This document shows, in pieces, positions 6,077-14,993 of a DNA stretch of 17,070 bases. Every line of letters begins with the position of its first letter. Position 1 is the stretch's first letter. This DNA comes from JANOAR01 sp031411235 (GTDB lineage Bacteria > Verrucomicrobiota > Verrucomicrobiia > Verrucomicrobiales > Verrucomicrobiaceae), in NCBI GenBank assembly GCA_031411235.1, contig JANOAR010000203.1, forward strand, positions 1 through 17,070, in the 5' to 3' direction. The notes under the pieces were generated by a model, which made no database searches, was not told the origin of the DNA, and worked only from the letters and a program-made list of their open reading frames with translations. A program made the translations under genes and the position numbers.

Positions 6077-7369
6077 TCAGGCCTCGTTACACTCGTCTGA
6101 CCTGCAAACTTTAATGTTCGGTCTTGGTGTTGCTGTCGCCTCGGGCAGTTTCCCGCCCCTGAAAGCCAGATTGGGCAATCCTGTTTCGGAGGTGACATTG
6201 CCTTCGAAATCAGTCCAGCAATGCCGCTGAAAATCGTAGAGTTTGCAGACGCGGCACAGTTCCAGATATTGCCACGGAGACCAGCGGATGACCACCGCAT
6301 GTTCCTCGCAACTTTGCTCCAGCAGGCGCTGGCTTTGGGGCAGGTGATAAAGCGGAATTGCCGGGTCGATGTGATGAGCGGCGTGATCCATGATGTTAAC
6401 GAAAAGCTTCTCGATGGGGAACGGAAAAACGACGTGCGTCGAGCTTTTGAGCTGCACGTGGTAAAAAGACCACTCCTTCGGATCGTCATACCAGGCCAGC
6501 CGGGGATGCGTATGCTGGATAAACGTCATGTATCCCATGAACTGAATCCAGATCACCCAGGACAGGATCACATCGAAAAACGCATAAGCGAGAGGGGGCA
6601 AAAACAGGCCCGGTGTCCCTCGGGCCAGGAGATACATTCCCAGGACTTGCAGGGCAAAGAATCCGAGCACCAGCAGCCGGTCTAACTCGAACTGCCGACG
6701 CCGTGGCGGGCGGCGCTCCTGGGTTGGGAAAAGAATGTAGCCCAAGTAAAAATCGAAGAGATAGCTGAAACCTGGCCCTACCGGAGAGCGGTAAAGTTTT
6801 TCCAGAAGCCGCCGCCAGCGCGGCAACCGGTCGTATTCCTCTTGGGTCATCGGCACAAGGTCTGGGTGCTTGCCGCGCAGATTGGTGCCGCCGTGGTGGA
6901 GCGTGTTGTGAGCATAAACCCAGGACGTGTAGGGATGCCAGGCCGGCAGCAGCGCCAACCGCCCCAGCAGACGGTTCAGCCAGTTGTAAGGCGTCAAGCT
7001 GTTGTGGGCCGCATCATGGCCGATGACGAACAAGGTGCCGATCATCACAGTCGCCAAGGTTAAGGCAACCGTTCGCCCAAAAAAGGTCGGCAGCCAAACG
7101 GCACCCACCATGCCAGCGAGGTAGCCAGCGACCGCCAAGGAAAGGAGCAGGCCACTGCGCACCAAGCTTCTCTCCCGCAACTCGCTCGGCAGGCCCGCCC
7201 GCCACTGCCGCGCGGCCTCGTCTGCGGATTGGGCACTTGTGGTTCGCACCGGAAGGAAGTGGGTATGATCTTGCATGGGCACCACTCGACCCAATTTCCC
7301 GCAATAGCCAGACGCCATCGCATCCAAGTCTTCGAATATTTCTGCCATGCAGCACACTGCCTTTAACAC
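6077..7369 (-). CDS. Membrane fatty-acid desaturase
   Basis: A 430-residue (or 399-residue) inner-membrane di-iron desaturase that introduces a double bond into acyl chains of lipids, similar to delta-12/omega-3 desaturases. The three histidine boxes are intact: H118-DAA-H122 (GHDAAHNS), H154-NTL-HH159 (HNTLHHGGTN) and H329-AA-HH333 (DHAAHHIDP). A fourth His pair, QHTHP, lies at 285-289. Hydrophobic helices occur near 73-116 and 232-285. The N-terminus is uncertain: the frame opens at 7369, but ATG at 7276 (MQDHTHFLP) would give a length closer to the family; Met 8 and Met 18 are also possible. The last 40 residues are a polar tail. It is a single gene, divergent from the aldehyde dehydrogenase. 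Fatty-acid desaturation often serves cold adaptation, but no regulatory site is visible. Confidence 0.9.
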   Translation of the reverse strand: MLKAVCCMAEIFEDLDAMASGYCGKLGRVVPMQDHTHFLPVRTTSAQSADEAARQWRAGLPSELRERSLVRSGLLLSLAVAGYLAGMVGAVWLPTFFGRTVALTLATVMIGTLFVIGHDAAHNSLTPYNWLNRLLGRLALLPAWHPYTSWVYAHNTLHHGGTNLRGKHPDLVPMTQEEYDRLPRWRRLLEKLYRSPVGPGFSYLFDFYLGYILFPTQERRPPRRRQFELDRLLVLGFFALQVLGMYLLARGTPGLFLPPLAYAFFDVILSWVIWIQFMGYMTFIQHTHPRLAWYDDPKEWSFYHVQLKSSTHVVFPFPIEKLFVNIMDHAAHHIDPAIPLYHLPQSQRLLEQSCEEHAVVIRWSPWQYLELCRVCKLYDFQRHCWTDFEGNVTSETGLPNLAFRGGKLPEATATPRPNIKVCRSDECNEA

Positions 7370-7630
7370 CGAAGGTGTTGCGACATTCGGTCTAGGGTTG
7401 CACCAGCGAGCCTCGGCGAGCTGGGTCTAGGCTGGATTGAGGATTTCATCAGCTAGGGCGCGAGGGCTCTGATCGAATGTGTCATCTGCTATTTGATCTT
7501 CCATTGGACAGCCCCCGCATTCGACCTACCCGTCGCGTCTCCTTTGTTGGCTAGCCTTGTGGGCTGGCTGAAAGATTCCTATCCCGTCCCACTCATATAG
7601 TTAAGTCTAAAACAAGCCTATAAACCCAAC
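7370..7630. promoter_or_regulatory. Divergent promoter region, desaturase / aldehyde dehydrogenase
   Basis: The 261-bp spacer must contain both promoters. An AT-rich stretch CATATAGTTAAGTCTAAAAC (7595-7614) just before the dehydrogenase start could hold its -10 element. I see no clear -35 box, operator palindrome or riboswitch. The dehydrogenase ATG has no Shine-Dalgarno motif (TATAAACCCAAC precedes it). Confidence 0.3.
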
Positions 7631-9151
7631 ATGAGCGCAAGTATCTCCTCCCCTCTTTCTGTGTTGCCCATCAGCGCAACGAATGCGGATTTCATCCAGC
7701 GTGCGAACAAGCTGCTCATCGGTGGGCAGTGGGTTGCCTCGGCGAGTGGGAAAACTTTCCCCACCTACAACCCTGCCACGGGCGAGGTCTTGACTCACTG
7801 TGCCGAGGGTGATGCGGAAGATGTCGAACGTGCGGTGGTGGCGGCGAGGAAGGCATTTGAATCCGGGCCGTGGCACACGATGACGGCGTCGGAGCGCGGG
7901 CGCATCATTTGGAAAATCGGCGACCTCATGCTCGAACATGCGGATGAACTCGCGGAGCTGGAGTCGCTGGACAATGGCAAGCCTCGCCTGACGGCACGCT
8001 ACGTGGACATCCCGCTCTCGGCGGATGCCTTCCACTACATGGCGGGCTGGGCGACGAAGATCACGGGGCAGACGATGCCCATCTCGGTGCCGTATGCACC
8101 GGGTGCGAAGTTCCATGCCTTTTCCTTGCGCGAGCCTGTGGGTGTGGTGGGGCAGATCATCCCGTGGAATTTCCCCCTGCTGATGGCAGCGTGGAAGCTG
8201 GGGCCTGCGCTCGCCGCAGGTTGCACCATCATTTTGAAACCCGCCGAACAAACACCGCTGACGGCACTGCGCCTGGGCGAGCTGATGATGGAAGCGGGTG
8301 TGCCGGATGGTGTCATCAACATCATCACGGGTTATGGCGAGACGGCGGGAGCAGCGCTGGCAGCTCACCGCGATGTAGACAAGGTCGCCTTCACAGGCTC
8401 CACGGAAGTGGGCAAGCTGATCCTCCAAGCTGCCGCTGGAAACCTCAAAAAGGTAAGCCTCGAACTGGGCGGTAAGTCGCCGAACGTAATCTTCAAAGAT
8501 GCGCCCAATTTGACCAATGCCATCGCGGGCGCGGCCAATGCGGTGTTCTTCAACCACGGCCAATGCTGCGTCGCGGGCACACGTTTGTTTGCCGAGAAGG
8601 ATGTGTTTGATGAGGTGGTGAGCGGCATTGCCGAGCAGGCCAAGAAGATCAAGCTGGGCTTCGGCTTGGATGCCGATACGCAAATGGGGCCACTGGTATC
8701 GCAGGAACAGCTCTCCCGCGTGACGAGCTACCTGGAAGCAGGCAAGCGCGATGGAGCGACCTTCCTCACAGGTGGCGAGCGGCATGGCGACTGCGGCTAC
8801 TACGTGCAGCCGACGGTGATCACCAACACACGCCCCGAGATGAGCGTGGTACGGGAGGAAATTTTTGGCCCCGTGCTGGTGGCCGAGGCCTTCACGGATG
8901 AAGCTGATCTGGTGCGTCGTGCGAATGATACCTCGTATGGCCTAGCCGCCGCTGTGTGGACTAATGACGTGAGCCGTGCGCATCGCGTCGCCGCTGCCTA
9001 CCGCGCTGGCACGGTGTGGGTGAACTGCTACAACATCTTCGATTCCGCACTGCCTTTTGGCGGCTACAAGCAGTCCGGCTGGGGGCGTGAAATGAGTGGC
9101 GAAGCCCTAGAGCTGTACACCGAAACCAAGGCTGTCATCATCGGTCTGTGA
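7631..9151 (+). CDS. NAD(P)-dependent aldehyde dehydrogenase
   Basis: A 506-residue class 1/2-type aldehyde dehydrogenase that oxidises an aldehyde to its acid with NAD(P)+ in the cytoplasm. Visible residues are Asn180 (IIPWNFPLLM), the cofactor-binding ILKPAEQTP with Lys203, GSTEVG (256-261), the general base Glu278 (LELGGKSPN), catalytic Cys313 (HGQCCVAGTR) and Glu410 (REEIFGPVL). Length matches phenylacetaldehyde, betaine-aldehyde and retinal-type enzymes; the sequence looks closest to the phenylacetaldehyde/indole-acetaldehyde group, but the substrate cannot be fixed by eye. The start at 7631 gives a 20-residue N-terminal extension before the conserved FIQRANKLLIGGQW. The stop codon overlaps the start of the cyclase gene (GTGA, 9148-9151), so the two are almost certainly one transcript. 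Enzyme class is firm, substrate open. Confidence 0.95.
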   Translation: MSASISSPLSVLPISATNADFIQRANKLLIGGQWVASASGKTFPTYNPATGEVLTHCAEGDAEDVERAVVAARKAFESGPWHTMTASERGRIIWKIGDLMLEHADELAELESLDNGKPRLTARYVDIPLSADAFHYMAGWATKITGQTMPISVPYAPGAKFHAFSLREPVGVVGQIIPWNFPLLMAAWKLGPALAAGCTIILKPAEQTPLTALRLGELMMEAGVPDGVINIITGYGETAGAALAAHRDVDKVAFTGSTEVGKLILQAAAGNLKKVSLELGGKSPNVIFKDAPNLTNAIAGAANAVFFNHGQCCVAGTRLFAEKDVFDEVVSGIAEQAKKIKLGFGLDADTQMGPLVSQEQLSRVTSYLEAGKRDGATFLTGGERHGDCGYYVQPTVITNTRPEMSVVREEIFGPVLVAEAFTDEADLVRRANDTSYGLAAAVWTNDVSRAHRVAAAYRAGTVWVNCYNIFDSALPFGGYKQSGWGREMSGEALELYTETKAVIIGL

Positions 9152-12100
9152 ACTGCGCAAGCTGCAACTCAGAGAACCCACCGGGGGCAAAGTTTTGCAC
9201 CCAGTGCGGGGGCGAACTGAAACGCCGTTGTAGCAAGTGCCTTGTCGAAGTGGGAGCTGGTGCCAAGTTTTGCCACAACTGCGGCGTCCCGCTGTTGGGT
9301 GAGCAGAACCAGACGCGGACGATCATCGCGCCGCAGGACACGCCCTCGGGTATCTTCAGGCGGCGAGCCTCCGCTGCTGTCGCACCCGCGGATGGCACGA
9401 CGGCGGAGCGTCGCCAGCTCACGGTAGTTTTCAGCGATTTGGTGTCCTTCACCCAGCTCTCGCAGAAGATGGATCCCGAGGATCTCAACACCGTCATGCA
9501 CGACTACTACAACGTGTGCAAAGCGGTGTGTAAGAGCTACGAAGGCCATGTGGCCAACTACCTCGGCGACGGCGTCTTGATGTTCTTCGGTTATCCCGCT
9601 GCGCACGAAGACGATGCCAGCCGCGCCGTGCGTACAGGCTTGGCCATCATCGAAGGTGTGTCTGCGCTGAATCAGCGAGATTACAGCACGGGCGGGATCA
9701 AGCTCCAGGTGCGGGTGGGCGTACACACGGGGCTCATGATCGTGGGCGATGATCGCGCTGGGGATTGGCAACAGATGGCGCTGGGCGAGACCCTGAATAT
9801 CGCCGCCCGTGTGCAGTCCGTAGCGCAGTCCAATACCCTGGTCGTGAGCTACGCAACGCAGAAGCTCATCGAAGGATTTTTCTCCTGTCGCAGTCTCGGC
9901 GTGCATACGCTCAAGGGCGTGGAGCAGCCCATGGAGGTCTATGAGGTTTCCCATGAAACCACAGCACGCAGCCGCCTGGAAGCTGCAGGGCGCAGCGGCC
10001 TCACACCACTCACAGGCCGAGAAAACGAGGTGCAGGAACTCCTCGAATGCTGGGAAGAGAGCTACCAAGGCAAGGGCCAAGCCGTCATCCTAGTCGGCGA
10101 AGCTGGCATCGGGAAATCGCGTCTGGTGCAAATGCTGAAAGAGCATGTCGCCAATGTGCCGAGTGCTTGGCTCACGCCCTGCCAGTGCTCGCCCTACCAC
10201 AAGAGCACCGCCTTCCACCACTACGCCGACCTGCTGGAGCGCGTGGTACTGAAGTTCGACCGCACGGAGCGTCCACGCGATCGCTTGCTGAAAATCGAAG
10301 GGTTGCTGAGGCAGTACGGGATTGAACTCGATGTAACCCTGCCCTCCCTCGCCGCGCTGCTTTCCATCCCTCCCGAGGCTGGCTATACCACGGTCGATGA
10401 TCCGCAAAAACAGAAGCGGGCGATCATCGACAGCTACATCCACATCCTCCGCGAGCGCTCCAAAAAGCAGCCGCTGATGCTGGTGGTGGAAGATTTGCAA
10501 TGGGCCGATCCTTCCTCTTTGGATCTCTTGCGTGAGGTGGTAGCCTGCCTTCCTGAGCACCGCCTATTGGCCTTATTCACCTGTCGGCCAGATTTCATCT
10601 CCCCGTGGCAGGATGATCCGCAAGTGAAGCACATCCCGTTGCAACGACTGGATCCCAGCCAAGTGCGCACCATCTGCCTGCGCGTCGCCCATGGGAAATC
10701 GCTGCCGGAAGAAGTCATCCAACAGATCATCGCCCGCACCGATGGCGTGCCTCTGTTCGTCGAAGAACTGACGAAGATGATCATGGAGTCTGGGCTGTTG
10801 CTGGAGCTGGGCGACTCATTCGCCCTGTCCGGCCCACTGCCGCCACTCGCCATCCCCACCACCCTGCAAGACTCGCTGATGGCGCGTCTGGACAGACTGC
10901 ACACAGTGAAGGAGATCGCCCAGATCGGTGCCGTGATGGGCCGCGAATTCACCTTTGAACTGATGCGCCATGTTTATCCCTTGGAGGATAAACTGCTGAA
11001 CTTCAGCTTGCGGCAGTTGGTGGATGCAGAGCTGCTGTTTCAATCGAACGAGGGGGACAATGCCCTCTATAAATTCAAGCACGCACTCGTGCAGGAGGCT
11101 GCCTACCAGTCGCTCGTGAAGTCACGGCGACAGCATTACCATCGCCTCATCGCCAATGCCCTGGAAGAGCACTTCCCCCAAACGGTGGACACCGACATGG
11201 AGCTGCTGGCCCATCATTACATGGAAGCCAACCTGCCATGGCAGGCCGTGCCGTATCTTCTCAAAGCAGGCTCTAGCGCCGCCAACCGGTCGGCCCACTC
11301 CGAGGCCATCTCGCATCTGAACCGTGCCAATGACTTGCTCAAAGCCCTGCCGGACAGTGCCCAGCGTTGGCAGTTTGAAATCAACGCGCTCATCTCACTC
11401 GGTGTCTCACTCACCGCGACCAAAGGCTACGGTGTCAAGGAAGTCGAGCGCACATACGCCCGTGCTCGCGCACTCAGCGAGCAGTGCGGCACACCGGGCC
11501 AGCTCTTCCAGTCACGCTATGGTTTATGGCGGCTGCACATGCTGCGGGCTGAATACCATATCGCCACGCGCCAAGGCGAGGAGCTGCTCGAACTCGCCAC
11601 ACGCCAGGAGAACGATGCCTTCCTCATCGCGGCGCATCGAGCCCTGGGCGCAACACTCTTTTATCGCGGCCAGTATCAGCGCTCCATCGAGCATGTCTCC
11701 AGCGTGATCACGGCGACCACGGGTGCTGAAGGCGACGCCGACACACTTATCAACGACATTTACGATGTGGTGGATCCGCGTGTGACGTGCCGCTCCTACG
11801 TCTCGTGGAATCTATGGATGCTCGGGCAGCCTGATCGGGCACGGGCAGAGAGCCATCGCGCCATCGCGATTGCTGAGCAGTTGAAGCATCCTTTTTCCAT
11901 CGCGCTCGCGCTAAGTTTTGCCACCTGGCTTGAGCAGTTTTGCGGCAACATTGGGCGCGTCAAAGAGCTGGCCACCAAAGCCATCGAGCACTGCCAGAAG
12001 CACGGTTTCCCGTTCTGGATCGGCTGGAACCAAGTGATGCTCGGCTGGGCCATGGCGCATGAAGACGACGCGTACCATGCCAGCATCTCACTCATCCACA

Positions 12101-12543
12101 AAGGCCTCGCCTACTGGCAAGAAAAAGGCTCCAACCTCGGGCGCGGTTATTTCCTTTGCCTGCTGGCCGAGACGCACATGCGCCAGCGCGAATGGGCCCC
12201 GGGCATGGACGCGCTGGCACAGGCGCAGGCCTTCGCCAATGATACCGACGAGCGCTATTGGGAAGCCGAGCGTTTCCGGCTCAACGGCGAGCTGTTACTG
12301 CTGCAAAACAACTCCCCCGAGCAGGCTGAAACTTACTTCGTCCAATCGCTCGCCAAAGCACGCGAGCAATCCTCCCTGTCACTCGAGTTGCGTGCCACCA
12401 CCAGCATGGCACGGCTCGATAAAAAACGTGGCCGCAACGATGAAGCAAAGGCCGCTCTGCTCGCGATACTCGCCAAGTTTACCGAAGGCCTCGACACGCC
12501 TGATCTAAAGGACGCCCAGGCATTACTGGCAGAGCTGGGGTGA
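9148..12543 (+). CDS. Zinc-ribbon / class III nucleotidyl cyclase / AAA ATPase / TPR-like signalling protein
   Basis: A 1131-residue cytoplasmic signalling protein. Residues 3-45 are a double zinc ribbon (C3-C6/C17-C20 and C28-C31/C42-C45). Residues of about 90-265 are a class III adenylate/guanylate cyclase domain with metal-binding Asp97 (VVFSDLVSFT) and Asp141 (YLGDGVLMFFGYP) and the transition-state pair Asn217 and Arg221 (GETLNIAARVQ), so it is probably catalytically able. Residues of about 287-560 are a STAND/AAA_16-type ATPase with Walker A GEAGIGKS (317-324) and Walker B LMLVVEDLQWAD (443-454). The remainder, about 700-1131, is helical and TPR-like (ATKGYGVKEVERTYARARAL). The start is GTG at 9148: the first zinc ligand is residue 3, which fixes it, and it overlaps the dehydrogenase stop by 4 bp. 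The family is known from many bacteria; ligand, cyclic nucleotide product and target are unknown. Confidence 0.92.
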   Translation: MNCASCNSENPPGAKFCTQCGGELKRRCSKCLVEVGAGAKFCHNCGVPLLGEQNQTRTIIAPQDTPSGIFRRRASAAVAPADGTTAERRQLTVVFSDLVSFTQLSQKMDPEDLNTVMHDYYNVCKAVCKSYEGHVANYLGDGVLMFFGYPAAHEDDASRAVRTGLAIIEGVSALNQRDYSTGGIKLQVRVGVHTGLMIVGDDRAGDWQQMALGETLNIAARVQSVAQSNTLVVSYATQKLIEGFFSCRSLGVHTLKGVEQPMEVYEVSHETTARSRLEAAGRSGLTPLTGRENEVQELLECWEESYQGKGQAVILVGEAGIGKSRLVQMLKEHVANVPSAWLTPCQCSPYHKSTAFHHYADLLERVVLKFDRTERPRDRLLKIEGLLRQYGIELDVTLPSLAALLSIPPEAGYTTVDDPQKQKRAIIDSYIHILRERSKKQPLMLVVEDLQWADPSSLDLLREVVACLPEHRLLALFTCRPDFISPWQDDPQVKHIPLQRLDPSQVRTICLRVAHGKSLPEEVIQQIIARTDGVPLFVEELTKMIMESGLLLELGDSFALSGPLPPLAIPTTLQDSLMARLDRLHTVKEIAQIGAVMGREFTFELMRHVYPLEDKLLNFSLRQLVDAELLFQSNEGDNALYKFKHALVQEAAYQSLVKSRRQHYHRLIANALEEHFPQTVDTDMELLAHHYMEANLPWQAVPYLLKAGSSAANRSAHSEAISHLNRANDLLKALPDSAQRWQFEINALISLGVSLTATKGYGVKEVERTYARARALSEQCGTPGQLFQSRYGLWRLHMLRAEYHIATRQGEELLELATRQENDAFLIAAHRALGATLFYRGQYQRSIEHVSSVITATTGAEGDADTLINDIYDVVDPRVTCRSYVSWNLWMLGQPDRARAESHRAIAIAEQLKHPFSIALALSFATWLEQFCGNIGRVKELATKAIEHCQKHGFPFWIGWNQVMLGWAMAHEDDAYHASISLIHKGLAYWQEKGSNLGRGYFLCLLAETHMRQREWAPGMDALAQAQAFANDTDERYWEAERFRLNGELLLLQNNSPEQAETYFVQSLAKAREQSSLSLELRATTSMARLDKKRGRNDEAKAALLAILAKFTEGLDTPDLKDAQALLAELG

Positions 12544-12589
12544 TCCAGAGCCTCGCCTCGGCAAGCCTCACACTGCGAAGTTTATCTGC

Positions 12590-12608
12590 GGTGCCACCGT
12601 ATGGCACC
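12590..12608. repeat. GGTGCC/GGCACC hairpin
   Basis: GGTGCC, seven bases, GGCACC, in the short stretch before the Kelch gene. It is the same inverted hexamer as in the three tandem units at 5100-5189, with a longer loop, and may be a decayed copy of that family. It lies between the cyclase stop and the Kelch start, where it could weaken read-through or affect translation. Confidence 0.5.
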
Positions 12609-12632
12609 AGCATGACGCACCCACGCACCTCT

Positions 12633-13598
12633 ATGCGCACCCTCACACTCGCACTCATCCTGGCCACTGGCCCCGTCGTAGCCCAGTGGCAGAAATTGCC
12701 GCCCATGCCGACACCCAGTGGCGGCTTCTCCTGCGGTGCCGATGAAAAAGGTATCCTGGTGATGGGCGGCACGAATTGGGAGGGCGGCACGAAACAATGG
12801 TTACAGTCGATTAGCCGCTTTGATCCGCAGACGATGCGCTGGGACACTCTTGCTTCCCTCAGCGCACCACTCGCCTATGCGATGTGCAGTGCGTGGCAAA
12901 GCGATGACTCGCTCGTCATTCTCGGCGGCAGCAATGGCCAAGCGCCCCTGCAAAAAATCATCATTGTGGCTCAGGCCAAGCCAGCCGCCGAGTCCCTACC
13001 CGCGCTGCCGCAGACCCTCGTATTGAGTGCTGGCGGCATCGTGAAGGATGACTTCATCATCGTGGGTGGCACCCATGATGCCGCCAATGTCGAGGGGTTC
13101 ACGCGCCATACATTGGCGTTAAACTTGAAGACGAAAGCTCTCACCACGCTGCCCGACTATCCCGGAAAAGCCTTCGGCTTGGCGGCTTGCGCTGTGCTCG
13201 GCACTGAGCTGTTCGTCTTCGGTGGTGCGAATTGGAATGCAGAGACCAAGGCCGTCGCCAACACCGCCACGTCCTACGCCTTCGACAACACCGCAAAGCA
13301 GTGGCGCAAGCTCACGCCCTACCCACTCGCGGCGCGTGGCCCCACGGCGGTCGCGCTAGACGAGCACCACATCTACATCGCAGGTGGCTACGGCGGCGAG
13401 CCCGAGGGCTTTCTGTCCACGGCCTTCATCTATGACCGACGCAGCGACTCGTATGCACCAGCCACGCCGCTGCCGTATGCCGCCACTGTGGGCCTCGTCA
13501 GACGAGACGGCTTTGTCTATTGCTTCGGCGGTGAAGACAAGATGAAGTCTAGGACAGCCGCAGCGTGGCGGCTGCGTGTAGCGGACTTGCTAAAATAG
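12633..13598 (+). CDS. Secreted Kelch-repeat propeller, mutarotase-like
   Basis: A 321-residue protein with a Sec signal peptide (MRTLTLALILATGPVVA, then QWQ). Five or six Kelch blades show the paired-glycine turns: GILVMGGTNWEGG, SLVILGGSNGQ, FIIVGGTHDAANV, LFVFGGANWN, IYIAGGYGGEPEGF and VYCFGGEDKMKSR. The GGTNWEGGTKQW turn resembles the NanM/cyclically permuted sialic acid mutarotase group, which interconverts anomers in the periplasm, but the catalytic residues cannot be confirmed by eye. The frame opens at GTG 12540, which would again overlap the upstream stop (GTGA), but that stretch encodes a non-signal, repeat-like leader, so I prefer ATG 12633; ATG 12612 is also possible. The gene lies 89 bp behind the cyclase gene and converges on an MFS transporter gene with a 7-bp gap. 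Confidence 0.82.
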   Translation: MRTLTLALILATGPVVAQWQKLPPMPTPSGGFSCGADEKGILVMGGTNWEGGTKQWLQSISRFDPQTMRWDTLASLSAPLAYAMCSAWQSDDSLVILGGSNGQAPLQKIIIVAQAKPAAESLPALPQTLVLSAGGIVKDDFIIVGGTHDAANVEGFTRHTLALNLKTKALTTLPDYPGKAFGLAACAVLGTELFVFGGANWNAETKAVANTATSYAFDNTAKQWRKLTPYPLAARGPTAVALDEHHIYIAGGYGGEPEGFLSTAFIYDRRSDSYAPATPLPYAATVGLVRRDGFVYCFGGEDKMKSRTAAAWRLRVADLLK

Positions 13599-13605
13599 TC
13601 TCCAC

Positions 13606-14850
13606 TCACCCGCGCCGCGTCGGCTTCACCAGCGCTAGCAGAAGACCGCTGATCAGCACACCCACCGCCGATCCCATGAGCAGAAAACTCAAGTCCACAT
13701 GGCGCTCCTTTAACCAGCCGCCGAGGTAGGCCGCGCCACCGCCGATGCAGCAACTGAAGAAGTTTAGAATGCCATAACCCGTCGCACGATGCTGCGGCTC
13801 AGCCACTTGGCAGAGAATCGGCATCATGTTCGAGTCCGAGCAGCCACGCGAAAAGCCAAACACAATCAGACAAACAATCGCGAACCACAGCGCCTCGGTA
13901 TGCGAGGTCATAAACACAAAGGGCGACGCGAGCGTAAGCGTGATCATCGGCACCCATACACGACCGCGCAGTTGCGTGAGACTCCAACGATCCGCCCAGG
14001 CACCACCGACGAGCACCCCCACAAAAGCCGCGACTTGCATGTACGCCGTCGCTGTGAAGCCAGCCTTCGTTTGCGAGAGATGATAGTGCTCACGCAGGAA
14101 GGTGGGCATCCACGTCGAGAAGGCCCAGCCCGCAAACCCAAGCAGCCCCCAGTGCAAGGCAATGATCCAAAACATCCCGCTACCGCCCAGCGCACGCATG
14201 GTATCCAGCGGATGCACCTTGGCGTTGCCAGCATTGGCATGATGAGCCGCAGGCACATCGCGCAGGCACAGGGCCAGCACCGCCGCGAGCCCAAGACCTA
14301 CCACGCCGAACGTCGAAAAGCCCGACGACCAACCATGCGTGTCCGCCATCCATCCCCCCATACCACCGAGCGCTATACCCACGTAAATACCGCTCATGTG
14401 TATGCCCGTCGCCAGCGAGCGGGTGCTGCCGCGATGGTAGTCAGCGATCAACGCGAGGGCCGCAGGAATGTAACACGCCTCGCTAATGCCCATGAGCACG
14501 CGGGTGGCGAGCAGTTGCTGGTACGTCTGCACATAGGCCGTGGCCAGCGTCACCGCCGACCACACGCCGAGGCTGATGAGAATGACGCGACTGCGGCTAA
14601 ACCGATCCGCACACCACCCACCCACCGGACTCAGCACGCCATAAACGACGAGAAAGACCGTGAACAACATGCCAAAATCATCGTCGCCCATCGGGATGGC
14701 TTCCTTGATGGAATCCCGCATCGTGCTGAGCATGTTGCGGTCAAGATAATTGAGGCAGCCCACGCCCCACAGCAGTGCCACGATCAGCCACGCCCTCGGC
14801 AACGGTTGTATATCGGCGGAGGAAGGAGAGGCAGAGGAGTTTGCGGACAT
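13606..14850 (-). CDS. Major facilitator superfamily transporter
   Basis: A 414-residue polytopic membrane protein with about 12 hydrophobic helices and the MFS signatures: LNYLDRNMLSTM after helix 1, GGWCADRFSRSRVI between helices 2 and 3, RVLMGISEACYIPAALALIA in helices 4-5, and a second-half GGAWADRWSLTQLRGR. The LNYLDRN motif is shared with organic-anion (ACS) and Spinster-like porters, which move sugar acids, sialic acid or lipids; the substrate cannot be named. The frame opens at GTG 14895, but ATG 14850 (MSANSSASPSSADIQPLPRA) puts the first helix at about residue 20 and I prefer it; a pyrimidine run and no Shine-Dalgarno motif precede it. It converges with the Kelch gene with a 7-bp gap, so no terminator space is left between them. 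Confidence 0.9.
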   Translation of the reverse strand: MSANSSASPSSADIQPLPRAWLIVALLWGVGCLNYLDRNMLSTMRDSIKEAIPMGDDDFGMLFTVFLVVYGVLSPVGGWCADRFSRSRVILISLGVWSAVTLATAYVQTYQQLLATRVLMGISEACYIPAALALIADYHRGSTRSLATGIHMSGIYVGIALGGMGGWMADTHGWSSGFSTFGVVGLGLAAVLALCLRDVPAAHHANAGNAKVHPLDTMRALGGSGMFWIIALHWGLLGFAGWAFSTWMPTFLREHYHLSQTKAGFTATAYMQVAAFVGVLVGGAWADRWSLTQLRGRVWVPMITLTLASPFVFMTSHTEALWFAIVCLIVFGFSRGCSDSNMMPILCQVAEPQHRATGYGILNFFSCCIGGGAAYLGGWLKERHVDLSFLLMGSAVGVLISGLLLALVKPTRRG

Positions 14851-14993
14851 GAGAGAAGGCGAATCGTCGCCGGGCGTAAACGACGACCGCCACACGTTTT
14901 CTCCAACTCTGTTAGGCCCGCCTCTCAGCTAAGGTGAGAGTGCTGCGTGAAACGAAGTGACAATGAGAAGCCAGAGGATGGGTTTCATAATGG

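Noticed and set aside
7607..8785. 392-residue minus-strand ORF
   Set aside because: Antisense to the clearly conserved aldehyde dehydrogenase and without family motifs.
12540..12632. GTG 12540 as Kelch start, overlapping the cyclase stop
   Set aside because: The 31 extra residues have no signal-peptide character and cover a GGTGCC hairpin; ATG 12633 opens a clean signal peptide.
13789..14937. 382-residue plus-strand ORF
   Set aside because: Antisense shadow of the MFS transporter; extremely Arg/His-rich with no domain, as expected of a GC-rich complement frame.
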